This document shows, in pieces, positions 43,953 to 52,365 of a DNA stretch of 64,000 nucleotides (position 1 is the first letter of the stretch; each line of letters starts with the position of its first letter). The notes below the pieces were generated by a model. The model was given only the letters and a program-made list of their open reading frames with translations, did not search any database and was not told the origin of the DNA. Source of the DNA: Candidatus Methylomirabilota bacterium (GTDB lineage Bacteria; Methylomirabilota; Methylomirabilia; Methylomirabilales; Methylomirabilaceae); contig JAGWQH010000036.1 of the NCBI GenBank assembly GCA_028870115.1, forward strand, positions 1 through 64,000, read 5' to 3'. A program made the translations under genes and the position numbers.

Positions 43953-45926
43953 ATGACCCCCATGCGCGAGATCTACTGGAACATCCCGGGGCACCTGTTC
44001 CTGTACCTGCTGTTCTTTCCCTTCCTTGTCGTCTACGCCTACGGTATCTACCGGCATACCCGCATGATACTCGCGGGAGAGCCGGCTGCCGTCGTGGGCA
44101 GCCTATGGGACCGGTTCAAAGGCGTTGTCACGTATGCCTTGTGGCAGCGGCGGATCGCCAAAGATCCCCTCTCGGGGCTGCTGCACCGTTTGATCTCCTG
44201 GGGGTTTATCATCCTCTTTATCGCGACCTGTCTCGTAGCCCTTCAGGACTATCTCGGCATTCCCACCCTGCGCGGACAGTTTTACCTCTATTTTATGTCG
44301 CTGACCGTCGATCTGTTCGGGGTGGCGGCCATTGTCGGCGTGCTGATTGTGCTCGCCAGGCGTTATGGCCTGCGACCCGATCGGCTCCTGACGCCTCGTC
44401 TGGCCGAGAGTTACGGCATTCTGCTGGGGCTGCTTCTCATCATCCTGGTGACCGGATTTCTGATTGAGGGGTTGCGGATTTCGGCCACGGCCGATCCGTG
44501 GGGTCGTTGGTCTCCGGGCGGCTGGCTGGCATCCAGCCTGTTTCGTAGGACTGATCACGCCCAGCAGCTTTTCCTCCATCGGGTCCTCTGGTGGTCCCAT
44601 GCCACCATGGCTTTCACCTTCATCGCTCTTCTGCCCTATGGCGTGGGTATGCACATTACGTCTGCTGCCGCCAATGTCCTGCTGAAGAACCGGGAAGGCT
44701 CAGGGGTACTGCGACCGATCGATCTGGACCGAGCAGAGCGATTTGGCGCCGGAGCGATCAACCAGCTCACCTGGAAGGATCTCCTCGACCTCGAGGCGTG
44801 CACCGAGTGTGGCCGCTGCCAGGCTGCCTGTCCGGCCTGGACCACCGGCAAGCCGCTGACGCCAAAAGGAGTGATTATCGACCTGCGCGATCACATGCGC
44901 CGGGTGTACGACGGAGAGGATTCCCGAAAGATGGTCGGTGAGGTGATCTCCCACGATGCCCTGTGGGCCTGCACCACCTGTGGGGCCTGCCATCAGGAAT
45001 GCCCGATCTTCATTGAACCGATCCCGAAGATCGTCGAGATGCGTCGCCACCTGGTGATGGAAGAGGCCGCCTTTCCGGAGACGATGCAGGCGGCCTTGCG
45101 AAGCTTGGAAGAGCGGGGCCATCCGTTCCGTGGGGCGAGTGCCTCCAGGACCGACTGGGCAAAGGGGCTCGACGTGAAGATCGTAGCCGCGGACGGTCCG
45201 CCGGAGATACTATACTGGGTCGGCTGCACTGCGGCCTTTGATGAGCGAAACCAACAGGTGGCAGCGGCCTTCGCCAAGCTCCTGCAACGCGCCGGTATCG
45301 ATTTTGCGATCTTGGGCGAAGAGGAGCGATGCACGGGGGACCCAGCCCGACGGATCGGAAACGAGTATCTCTTCCAGACGATGGCCAGGGGGAACATCGC
45401 CACGCTGAACCGCTACGGCATCAAGAAGATCGTCACGACCTGCCCGCACGGCTTCAATACGATTAAGAACGAATACCCCAAGCTGGGAGGCAGCTACGAG
45501 GTTGTTCATCACACGCAGTTGCTGGCCGACTTGGTGAAAGAGGGACGCCTGCGGCCGGAGAAGCGGATCGATGGCGTGGCGTCGTTTCACGACCCGTGCT
45601 ATCTCGGACGGCACAACGGCGTCTACGACCCGCCCAGACAGCTTCTTGGCGCCATCCCAGGGCTCGCGGTCAAGGAGATGGACCGATGCCGGGAACGCGG
45701 CTTCTGCTGCGGCGCGGGGGGCGGGTTGATGTGGCTTGAGAAGAAGGCCGGCAAACGGGTAAGCTGGGAGCGGACCGAAGAGGCGCTGGCCCTTCAGCCG
45801 CAGGTACTGGCGAGCGCCTGTCCCTTTTGCCTGATCATGTTCGAGGATGCGCTGAAGGTGAAGGATGCGATCGGGCGGACCAGACCGCTTGACGTGGCAG
45901 AGCTGATGGCGCAAAGTGTAGAATAA
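43953..45926 (+). CDS. Membrane-bound Fe-S oxidoreductase, likely ETF:quinone reductase
   Basis: This 657-residue protein combines about six N-terminal transmembrane helices of the NarI/heterodisulfide-reductase gamma type (LFLYLLFFPFLVVYAYGIY onward, residues ~1-240), two 4Fe-4S motifs (CTECGRCQAACP and CTTCGACHQECP), and two C-terminal CCG domains (for example FHDPCYLGRHNG, CCGAGGGLMW and ASACPFCLIMFED). Such proteins sit next to etfBA in many anaerobes and are thought to move electrons from ETF to the quinone pool. The gene order here fits that role. Confidence 0.87.
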   Translation: MTPMREIYWNIPGHLFLYLLFFPFLVVYAYGIYRHTRMILAGEPAAVVGSLWDRFKGVVTYALWQRRIAKDPLSGLLHRLISWGFIILFIATCLVALQDYLGIPTLRGQFYLYFMSLTVDLFGVAAIVGVLIVLARRYGLRPDRLLTPRLAESYGILLGLLLIILVTGFLIEGLRISATADPWGRWSPGGWLASSLFRRTDHAQQLFLHRVLWWSHATMAFTFIALLPYGVGMHITSAAANVLLKNREGSGVLRPIDLDRAERFGAGAINQLTWKDLLDLEACTECGRCQAACPAWTTGKPLTPKGVIIDLRDHMRRVYDGEDSRKMVGEVISHDALWACTTCGACHQECPIFIEPIPKIVEMRRHLVMEEAAFPETMQAALRSLEERGHPFRGASASRTDWAKGLDVKIVAADGPPEILYWVGCTAAFDERNQQVAAAFAKLLQRAGIDFAILGEEERCTGDPARRIGNEYLFQTMARGNIATLNRYGIKKIVTTCPHGFNTIKNEYPKLGGSYEVVHHTQLLADLVKEGRLRPEKRIDGVASFHDPCYLGRHNGVYDPPRQLLGAIPGLAVKEMDRCRERGFCCGAGGGLMWLEKKAGKRVSWERTEEALALQPQVLASACPFCLIMFEDALKVKDAIGRTRPLDVAELMAQSVE

Positions 45927-46015
45927 ATGCAGCCTCCTGAGGTTAGCATTTAGCTTGTGATCCGTGGCGTAGCTGAGCTGTGATCGCTAATGTACTGATT
46001 CTTGAATTATACCTT

Positions 46016-46079
46016 CCGTTCACCCTGAGCTTGTCGAAGGGTGCGTAAACAGGGCTTCGACAGGCTCAGCCCGAACGGG
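46016..46079. repeat. Palindromic dispersed repeat, TTCGACAAGCTCAG family
   Basis: Opposed arms CCGTTCACCCTGAGCTTGTC and GACAGGCTCAGCCCGAACGG form a long imperfect hairpin. It lies in the gap upstream of the mutase gene. The same family occurs at 27911-28061 and 50650-50745. Confidence 0.75.
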
Positions 46080-46128
46080 TTTTCAGTGTGGAGTTATTTC
46101 TAAGACACTGCGCGAGAGTCCGATTACC

Positions 46129-47823
46129 ATGTCTGAGCAGAACGACCTGAAGCGGATCGAGGAAGAGAAGGCGCGGTGGGAGGCCGACACGCTGAAGCCT
46201 GCCCTTGCTCAAACGCCTGAACGGGCCGAGCGCTTCACGACGGCGTCAATGACCCCGGTCGAGCGCCTCTACACACCGGCCGACCTGTCCGAATGGGATT
46301 ACCTGCGGGAGCTTGGATTTCCCGGCGACTACCCCTACACCCGCGGGGTTCAGCCGACGATGTACCGCGGCAAGCTCTGGACCATGCGGATGTTCGCCGG
46401 GTACGGGACCGCCGACGAAACCAACCGACGGTTCAAGTATCTGCTCGAGCAGGGCCAGATGGGGCTGTCCACCGCCTTCGATCTGCCGACCTTGATGGGG
46501 TATGATTCGGACCACCCCTCTTCGGCCGGGGAGGTGGGCAAGTGCGGTGTTGCCATCGATTCGCTCGCCGATATGGAGACGCTGTTCGAGGGGATTCCGC
46601 TCGGCGAGGTCACCACCTCCATGACGATCAGCTCTCCCGCCGCAGTCTTGTGGGCGATGTATATTGCCGTCTGCGAGAAGCAGGGCGTCCCGTACCATCA
46701 GATCGGCGGTACGGTCCAAAACGATATCCTGAAAGAGTACATCGCGCAGAAAGAGTATATCTATCCGATCGAACCGTCGGTCCGGCTGGTGACCGACACC
46801 ATCCTGTTCGGTGCGCAGCACCTGCCGCGCTGGAATACCGTCAGTATCAGCGGCTACCATATCCGGGAGGCGGGGGCCACCGCATTACAGGAACTCGCCT
46901 TCACGCTGGCTGATGGAATGGTCTATGTGGAGGAGAGCATCAAGGCGGGTCTTGGGGTCGACGCGTTTGCCCCACGCCTCTCCTTTTTCTTCGATTGCCA
47001 CAACGACCTGTTCGAGGAAGTGGCCAAGTTCCGGGCGGCCAGAAGGCTGTGGGCTCGGATCATGCGGGAGCGGTTCGGGGCGAAAGATCCCCGTTCCTGG
47101 CTGTTGCGGACGCATGCCCAGACAGCAGGGTGTTCCCTCACCGCCCAGCAGCCGCGCAACAATATCATCAGGGTCGCGATCCAGGCGCTGGCGGCCGTCC
47201 TGGGTGGCACGCAATCGCTGCACACCAACGCCATGGACGAGGCGTTGGCGCTCCCGACGGAAGAAGCCGCCACCATCGCGCTGCGGACGCAGCAGATCAT
47301 CGCGCATGAGAGCGGCGTCACCAACACGATCGATCCGGTGGCCGGCTCCTACTATGTCGAGACGTTGACAAATCAGATGGAGGAGGGGGTCTGGGAATAT
47401 TTCCGGCGTATCGATGACCTGGGCGGGATGATCCGGGCGATCGAGAAGGGTTTCCCCCAGCGCGAGATCGCCGATGCCGCCTACGCATATCAGCAGGCTA
47501 TCGAACGGGGCGAGAAGATCATCGTTGGCGTGAATCGATTCACGGCAGACGAAGAAGTACCGATCCCGACCCTCTCCATCGACCGTGAGGCCGAGGCACG
47601 GCAGATTGAAAGTCTTCAGCGGCTTCGCCGCGCGCGCGACAAGGATGTGGTGATGCGGTCGCTCGAGGCGCTTGGTCGAGCGGCAGCCGGGAATGATCCG
47701 TGGGACAAGGATCTGTTGATGCCGAGGATTCTTGACGCGGTTCGGGCCTATGCGACCTTGGGCGAGATCATGGGCGTCTTTCGCGAGGTCTGGGGTGAAT
47801 ACAAGGAGCCCTCGATTATTTAG
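46129..47823 (+). CDS. mcmA: Methylmalonyl-CoA mutase, catalytic (large) subunit
   Basis: This 564-residue TIM-barrel subunit catalyses the B12-dependent rearrangement of methylmalonyl-CoA to succinyl-CoA. It has [20 protein letters not shown] (Tyr of the TMY motif, as in true MCM), [51 protein letters not shown] and [14 protein letters not shown]. The B12-binding domain is missing and is encoded separately at 47968, the split form seen in archaea and several bacterial phyla. The TMY tyrosine argues against isobutyryl-CoA mutase. Confidence 0.93.
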   Translation: MSEQNDLKRIEEEKARWEADTLKPALAQTPERAERFTTASMTPVERLYTPADLSEWDYLRELGFPGDYPYTRGVQPTMYRGKLWTMRMFAGYGTADETNRRFKYLLEQGQMGLSTAFDLPTLMGYDSDHPSSAGEVGKCGVAIDSLADMETLFEGIPLGEVTTSMTISSPAAVLWAMYIAVCEKQGVPYHQIGGTVQNDILKEYIAQKEYIYPIEPSVRLVTDTILFGAQHLPRWNTVSISGYHIREAGATALQELAFTLADGMVYVEESIKAGLGVDAFAPRLSFFFDCHNDLFEEVAKFRAARRLWARIMRERFGAKDPRSWLLRTHAQTAGCSLTAQQPRNNIIRVAIQALAAVLGGTQSLHTNAMDEALALPTEEAATIALRTQQIIAHESGVTNTIDPVAGSYYVETLTNQMEEGVWEYFRRIDDLGGMIRAIEKGFPQREIADAAYAYQQAIERGEKIIVGVNRFTADEEVPIPTLSIDREAEARQIESLQRLRRARDKDVVMRSLEALGRAAAGNDPWDKDLLMPRILDAVRAYATLGEIMGVFREVWGEYKEPSII

Positions 47824-47849
47824 CTATTGATTTGGAAGTCCCCTGTATC

Positions 47850-47950
47850 GTTATTGCGAGCGACCGAAGGGAGCGTGGCAATCTCACCGTAGTTGGAGTC
47901 GGATTTCAGGCAAGAACGGTTGGATTGCTTCGCCTGCGACTCGCAATGAC
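47850..47950. repeat. Palindromic dispersed repeat, GTCATTGCGAGC family
   Basis: GTTATTGCGAGC at the left and ACTCGCAATGAC at the right bracket inner arms GTGGCAATCTCACC / GGATTGCTTCGCC. It separates the two mutase subunit genes. Confidence 0.75.
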
Positions 47951-47967
47951 AGTGGCAGGAGTTGGTA

Positions 47968-48375
47968 ATGGCAGCGAAGGTAGAAAAGAAGATCCGCGTG
48001 TTAATCGCCAAGCCGGGCCTTGACGGGCACGATCGGGGCGCCAAGGTTATCGCCAGAGCCTTCCGCGACGCCGGGATGGAGGTGATCTACACCGGGCTTC
48101 GGCAGACCCCCGAGATGATCGTGAGCGCGGCCATCCAGGAAGACGTGGATGCCATCGGCATGTCCTGTCTGTCCGGGGCTCATATGTACCTGTTCCCAAG
48201 GGTCATGGAGCTGCTCAAGGAGCGTGGGGTCGATGACATCGTCGTCTTTGGTGGTGGCACAATCCCCTCCGATGACATCCCGAAACTCAAAGCGGCCGGG
48301 CTCGCCACTATCTTTACGCCAGGTACGACTACGACCGAAGCGATCGAGTTCGTGAAAAATAGCATCAGGAAGTGA
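47968..48375 (+). CDS. mcmB: Methylmalonyl-CoA mutase, B12-binding (small) subunit
   Basis: This 135-residue cobalamin-binding protein has the base-off DxHxxG motif in [18 protein letters not shown]. It also has [19 protein letters not shown] and [18 protein letters not shown]. It completes the mutase with the large subunit upstream. ATG 47968 follows AGGAG. The two subunits are separated by a palindromic repeat yet would still be co-transcribed. Confidence 0.94.
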   Translation: MAAKVEKKIRVLIAKPGLDGHDRGAKVIARAFRDAGMEVIYTGLRQTPEMIVSAAIQEDVDAIGMSCLSGAHMYLFPRVMELLKERGVDDIVVFGGGTIPSDDIPKLKAAGLATIFTPGTTTTEAIEFVKNSIRK

Positions 48376-48507
48376 ATCTTAATATGCTAGTAGTTATGAA
48401 GTATTATCTAGATTCGACATTAAGTATATTTTCGGTCTTGTGGGATGAATTCCAGCCGCGTAAACTAGGCTGGATGTGAGTCCTGCTACCAAAAAGAGGA
48501 GGTCTCG

Positions 48508-48645
48508 ATGCGGCCGGTGTACATGGTCTCGGGAGGCGTGAGCAAGTTCACGAAGGCTCGGCTGGACGTCACCTTCCACCGATGGTGAAGGAGGCGTACG
48601 ACTATGCCCTCAAGGACGTTGGGCTAGACGCAAGATTGTAAATGA
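48508..48645 (+). pseudogene. Truncated duplicate of the 5' end of the thiolase gene
   Basis: ATG 48508 onward matches the thiolase start at 49332 almost base for base (MRPVYMVSGGVSKFTKAR here). A one-base deletion (TTCCACCGATGG versus TTCCAACCGATGG) creates an early TGA, and the similarity stops near 48645 after an internal deletion. A very good ribosome site (GAGGAGG) sits before it, better than that of the intact gene. It is therefore a dead partial copy. Confidence 0.8.
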
Positions 48646-48657
48646 TGAGATGAACGG

Positions 48658-48990
48658 ATGAGGCTGCCACATGCTGAGAGAGCGCAAGTCGATCGCGACA
48701 AGCTGGAACATTATCTGGTATCTCAATCGCACCCGATCGGGAGATCGAAGGCGAGGTTCTTTCGGGGGGTCGGGTTTGATGAATCAAACCTGGCGATCCT
48801 TCAGCAAGCCTTGATCGGAATTGCCAGCGCAGAAGAGATCGTGGAGACTGCAGCCTCAGCATACGGTACCAAGTATATCGTTGATGGTTCGATCGCGACA
48901 CCGTATGGTGATAAGGTCAGGTTGCGAACGGTGTGGATCATTGAAGAGGGTCAGGATCCCCCACGCTTCGTAACTGCATATCCGATCTGA
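48658..48990 (+). CDS. DUF6883-like small protein
   Basis: This 110-residue protein has the pattern of DUF6883: DRDKLEHYLVSQSHPIGRSK, ARFFRGVGFDESNLAILQQA, and a strand-rich end YIVDGSIATPYGDKVRLRTV then WIIEEG. It is followed 20 bases later by a DUF4926 gene. These two families often occur as neighbours, which suggests a toxin-antitoxin-like pair; no activity is proven to my knowledge. Confidence 0.65.
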   Translation: MRLPHAERAQVDRDKLEHYLVSQSHPIGRSKARFFRGVGFDESNLAILQQALIGIASAEEIVETAASAYGTKYIVDGSIATPYGDKVRLRTVWIIEEGQDPPRFVTAYPI

Positions 48991-49010
48991 TATGGTTGGG
49001 AGGGGATGAA

Positions 49011-49241
49011 ATGATTCGAGAGCTGGAGACAGTCGTGCTCACCCATGATGTTCCTGAGCGCGGCCTGGAGAAGGGCGACGTCGGGGCAGTGGTACATCGG
49101 TACGTTGACAAGGGGGCGTATGAGGTTGAGTTCGTCACTGCTGAAGGAAAAACGGTTGCGGTCCTCACGTTGACGGAGGCGGATATACGCCCGATGGGGA
49201 GCGGTGAGATTCTTCATGCCAGGGAGTTTGCCTCGGCATAG
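49011..49241 (+). CDS. DUF4926 small protein
   Basis: This 76-residue DUF4926 protein has TVVLTHDVPERGLEKGDVGA, VVHRYVDKGAYEVEFV and AVLTLTEADIRPM, a small beta-barrel-like fold. GGGAGGGG precedes the ATG. It is the partner of the DUF6883 gene just upstream. Function unknown; a pairwise inhibitor role is only inferred. Confidence 0.72.
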   Translation: MIRELETVVLTHDVPERGLEKGDVGAVVHRYVDKGAYEVEFVTAEGKTVAVLTLTEADIRPMGSGEILHAREFASA

Positions 49242-49278
49242 GTAGACATTTTTGAGCGGAGGTGAAGCAGTGTAAGAA

Positions 49279-49309
49279 CCGCGAGATTGCTTCGCTTTGC
49301 TCGCAATGA
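49279..49309. repeat. Half unit of the GTCATTGCGAGC repeat family
   Basis: GAGATTGCTTCGC followed by TGCTCGCAATGAC is the right arm of the repeat seen whole at 33222, 42027 and 47850. It lies just before the intact thiolase gene. Confidence 0.6.
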
Positions 49310-49331
49310 CGGAGAGGGGGTAGAGCGCTTT

Positions 49332-50642
49332 ATGCGGCCGGTATACATAGTCTCGGGAGGCGTGAGCAAGTTCGCGAAGGCTCGGCCGGACGTCACCTTC
49401 CAACCGATGGTGAAGGAGGCGTACGACTATGCCCTCAAGGACCTCGGGCTCGAGCACCGGAAGTTCTTCGAGATTGTAGACGGATCGGTTGCATCGTACT
49501 TCTCTGACCATTTTCAGCGACAGTTGATGTCGGGCATCATGGTGCAGGACTACCTGGGGCTCTGTCCAAAGCCGAGCCACCGGGTCGAAGGCGGAGGCGC
49601 CACGGGAGGGCTCTGCTTTCAAGAGGCATGGAAGTCGGTGGCCTCGGGCCTCATGGATGTTTGTGTGGCCTACGGCTTCGAGACGATGTCGCATGTGAAT
49701 ACCTGGAAAGGGAATGAATTCATCGCGCTGGCCTCCGATGTGAGCTTTGACTATCCCGTGGGCGGTTTCTATAGCGGTTACTACGCGATGATGGTGGTCC
49801 GGCACATGCAGGAGTTCGGCACGACCGTCGAGCAGATGGCCCACGTCTCAGTCAAGAATCACAATAACGCCTTTCATAACCCCTATGCCCAGAAGCGAAG
49901 GCTCCTCACGATCGAAGATGTACGTCGCGCGCCGATGGTGGCCTGGCCGCTGACCCGTCTGGATATCTGCGTTATGTCCGATGGGGCAGCAACCACGATC
50001 CTCGCCAGCGAGGAGGGGGTCAACAAACTGGAGAAGGCGAGTGGTAAGCGGCTCAAGCCGGCCAAGATCGTTGGCATCGGTCGTGGGACTGACGCGATGC
50101 GGATGGCCGACCGACCTCACCGCCAGGTGCTGCTGCTCCCGCATGAGCGGGCCAGCGACTACCGGGGTCTCAAGTACCCGGGCATCCATTCATTTCGGGC
50201 AGGCCGGATGGCTGCCAAGCTGGCCTACGAAATGGCCGGGATCACCCATCCGATCAAGGAGCTGGATTTCATCGAACTGCACGATGCCTATACCTCCTCT
50301 GAGATTCAGACCTACGAGGACATGGGCCTCTGTAAGTACGGGGAGGGCGGCCGATGGACGGAGGAGGGGAACCCATTTCTGCCTAACCTCGACTACGGTC
50401 TGACGCTCAAAAAGCCCGGGACGCTTCCGGTTAACCCCTCGGGAGGCCTGATCGCCTGCGGCCATCCGGTGGGGGCTACCGGCCTGATGCAGGCGGTCTT
50501 CGCCTTGTGGCAACTGCAAGGGAGCATCAAAAAGCATTTTGGTAACGACCGACTGCAGGTCAAGGGTGCCAGACGTGGGGCGATACACAGCCACGCCGGC
50601 ACCGGGACATACGTCACCGTGAGCATCATGGAGAAGGTCTGA
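49332..50642 (+). CDS. Thiolase-family protein lacking the usual nucleophilic Cys
   Basis: This 436-residue protein is a thiolase of the archaeal/SCP-x-like group that works with DUF35 partners. It has VEGGGATGGLCFQEAW, FETMSHVNTWKGNEF, IKELDFIELHDAYTSSEIQT and the C-terminal GGLIACGHPVGATGLMQ with its catalytic-type His. At the position of the nucleophilic Cys (VE-x-x-C-A-S-G-G) it has Gly89; the nearest Cys is residue 95. It may be a divergent thiolase, a non-catalytic scaffold, or use another residue. ATG 49332 is chosen because family similarity begins there. The DUF35 gene follows. Confidence 0.85.
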   Translation: MRPVYIVSGGVSKFAKARPDVTFQPMVKEAYDYALKDLGLEHRKFFEIVDGSVASYFSDHFQRQLMSGIMVQDYLGLCPKPSHRVEGGGATGGLCFQEAWKSVASGLMDVCVAYGFETMSHVNTWKGNEFIALASDVSFDYPVGGFYSGYYAMMVVRHMQEFGTTVEQMAHVSVKNHNNAFHNPYAQKRRLLTIEDVRRAPMVAWPLTRLDICVMSDGAATTILASEEGVNKLEKASGKRLKPAKIVGIGRGTDAMRMADRPHRQVLLLPHERASDYRGLKYPGIHSFRAGRMAAKLAYEMAGITHPIKELDFIELHDAYTSSEIQTYEDMGLCKYGEGGRWTEEGNPFLPNLDYGLTLKKPGTLPVNPSGGLIACGHPVGATGLMQAVFALWQLQGSIKKHFGNDRLQVKGARRGAIHSHAGTGTYVTVSIMEKV

Positions 50643-50649
50643 CAAACCT

Positions 50650-50745
50650 TATGTCGTGCTTCGACAAGCTCAGCACGAACGGGAAAAAGCCGGTATTTCA
50701 ATGCCTATACCGTTAACCCAGAGCTTGTCGAAGGGTAAACGGGGG
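50650..50745. repeat. Palindromic dispersed repeat, TTCGACAAGCTCAG family
   Basis: CGTGCTTCGACAAGCTCAGC and, inverted, CAGAGCTTGTCGAAGGGT lie either side of a short spacer, in the gap between the thiolase and DUF35 genes. Confidence 0.7.
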
Positions 50746-50775
50746 TTTGGTAGGCAGGCTTAGGAGGGAGGCACA

Positions 50776-51342
50776 ATGGCGAACGCCAAGGGTGAGAGAG
50801 CTAATCGCAAGCTTACGGACGAGGAGCCCGTCGCGTTGCCGGAGACCGACGACGGGACTGTCCTATTCAATGTCCCGTTCCCCAAGGACTTGGCCCAGCT
50901 CAAAACTATGGCCCCTATCATCCTCAAGCAGCCGTATCAGATTGATTACATCCACAGCTACGGACAGGACTCTCCATTCTTTGCCGGCCTGGCTAATGGG
51001 AAGTTGCTAGGGACCGTCTGCACGAAGTGTGGCTACAAATATGCGACGCCCAAGCTGCACTGTATGGATTGCGGTATTGAGTGCGACTGGTTCGAACTGC
51101 CGCAGGTCGGCGCGGTCCACACCTTCACCGTCTGTTACTTCGGGAGCGAGGAGTTCCTGAAGGAGACCCCCTTTGTGCTGATCCTGGTGGAGTGGCCTGG
51201 TGTCGATACGCTGTTTCTCTCGCGGCTGCTTGGTGTCGGTCCGCTGAACCCTTCAATGAACTGGGTCGGGATGAAGGTTCGGGCAAAGTTTCGGCGTCTC
51301 TCCAAGTTCAAACCGACCGATGTCTACTTCGTCCCGGCGTAG
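50776..51342 (+). CDS. DUF35 zinc-ribbon/OB-fold acyl-CoA-associated protein
   Basis: This 188-residue protein has a rubredoxin-like zinc ribbon (CTKCGYKYATPKLHCMDC) followed by an OB-fold (VGAVHTFTVCYFGSEEF, LILVEWPGVDTLFLSRLLG). In archaea DUF35 proteins bridge thiolase and HMG-CoA synthase and let acetoacetyl-CoA pass between them. Here it directly follows the thiolase gene, so a complex of the two is likely. The N-terminal ~60 residues are extra compared with the minimal family. Confidence 0.88.
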   Translation: MANAKGERANRKLTDEEPVALPETDDGTVLFNVPFPKDLAQLKTMAPIILKQPYQIDYIHSYGQDSPFFAGLANGKLLGTVCTKCGYKYATPKLHCMDCGIECDWFELPQVGAVHTFTVCYFGSEEFLKETPFVLILVEWPGVDTLFLSRLLGVGPLNPSMNWVGMKVRAKFRRLSKFKPTDVYFVPA

Positions 51343-51347
51343 CGGTT

Positions 51348-51464
51348 ATGAAAGCCACCTATTGTGACTATCTTCATCTGGACGAGCTGTGCGGACCGGG
51401 TACTGCGCTGCGTTTCTCTGTCCCTACGATGTGTAGCGCAGGACGGCGGCGCAAAAAAGGATAA
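51348..51464 (+). pseudogene. Possible remnant of a tryptophan 2,3-dioxygenase-like gene
   Basis: ATG 51348 starts a 38-codon frame whose first residues (KATYCDYLHLDELCG) resemble the N-terminal TY-x-x-YL-x-LDELL motif of tryptophan 2,3-dioxygenase family proteins. The similarity ends at once and the frame runs into the tail of the convergent membrane gene. It is most likely a truncated remnant. Confidence 0.3.
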
Positions 51465-51948
51465 GCCAGCCGAGGAACAGGAGGGTGAGCCATGATCTTT
51501 CCCACCGCTGGGGGAGGGTCGCGAGGCGCCCCTGATCCGACGGATTCAGGCGGCCTCCGCTTCCCTCGCGCTGCGAGAGCAGCGCCAACTCGGGAACGAT
51601 TCTCTTCCAGAGACGCCAAAGGATCCCCAGACAGATGAGCCCGAGGAGGATCTTGCCCGCGAGGGCGCTCCAGGCGATGAGGGTGAGGTCAGGCAACTTG
51701 CCGTACAAGGCAAGGCTCAGAACTCCAAAGTTGGCTCCTGTCGTCATCAAGGCCACCAGGATCCAGAATTCCCTGCGGGGCTGCTTCAGGAGGAAGGCCT
51801 CCGTTCCGGCATCTGCCGCGTCTTTTCCTTCCCCGCTCCGGCGCTCCCGGATGAGCAGGACCACATATAAGGATCCTCCCACGAAGGCGACGACGAGCAC
51901 ATTATGGAAGAATTGGTTTATCGCGTAGAGGAAATTGGCAGCCACCAC
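51424..51948 (-). CDS. Hypothetical integral membrane protein, CopD-like layout
   Basis: This 174-residue protein has about four transmembrane helices (FHNVLVVAFVGGSLYVVLLI; FWILVALMTTGANFGVLSLA; LIAWSALAGKILLGLICLGI; LTLLFLGWLILFCAAVL). The early FFHNVLVVAFVGG is reminiscent of CopD/DUF-type inner-membrane proteins, but the match is not strong. It is the second gene of a two-gene minus-strand unit with the secreted protein just upstream. Confidence 0.65.
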   Translation of the reverse strand: MVAANFLYAINQFFHNVLVVAFVGGSLYVVLLIRERRSGEGKDAADAGTEAFLLKQPRREFWILVALMTTGANFGVLSLALYGKLPDLTLIAWSALAGKILLGLICLGILWRLWKRIVPELALLSQREGSGGRLNPSDQGRLATLPQRWERSWLTLLFLGWLILFCAAVLRYTS

Positions 51949-51969
51949 TCCCCTCGGCGAGGCCCGCGG

Positions 51970-52365
51970 CTAGTACCCCCAACTCCGCTTAGGGGCTGGA
52001 GGTGGCGTTACCGGCGCCGCCGTGCCCTCCTTCACGTTCACCTTCACGCTGGCCTCGGGTCCGATCTCTTGGTGGCTCTTGGTAGCAGCGATGACCCGAA
52101 CTGTGTGCGACCCGTTCGAGAGGCCCTTGAGTTCCAGCGACGTCCCGAACTGAGGCCCCTGGTTGACCCCGTCCAGGTGCAGGTGGACGTGATCGGCATT
52201 CCCCGCCTTCTTGAACTCCCACGTCACCAAAATGCTGGGCCCTATGGTTTCCCCATCCGTTGGTGACAAGATCTTGACCGTCGCCTGCTGCGCCCAGCCG
52301 ACAGAGAGCCCCGCGACAAAGACCACCGCTAATCCTGTGACAATCGAGGCAATTGATTTTCTCAT
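51970..52365 (-). CDS. Secreted immunoglobulin-like domain protein
   Basis: This 131-residue protein has a signal peptide (IASIVTGLAVVFVAGLSVGWAQ) and one Ig-like/DUF4399-like beta domain (VKILSPTDGETIGPSILVTW, DHVHLHLDGVNQGPQFGTSL, LKGLSNGSHTVRVIAATKSH). A Pro-rich tail follows. The His-rich VHLHLDG resembles the HLHI motif of the DUF4399 gene at 39610. AGGAGG lies eight bases upstream of ATG 52365; a longer in-frame start at 52452 has no such site. A metal-linked role with the membrane partner is speculative. Confidence 0.75.
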   Translation of the reverse strand: MRKSIASIVTGLAVVFVAGLSVGWAQQATVKILSPTDGETIGPSILVTWEFKKAGNADHVHLHLDGVNQGPQFGTSLELKGLSNGSHTVRVIAATKSHQEIGPEASVKVNVKEGTAAPVTPPPAPKRSWGY

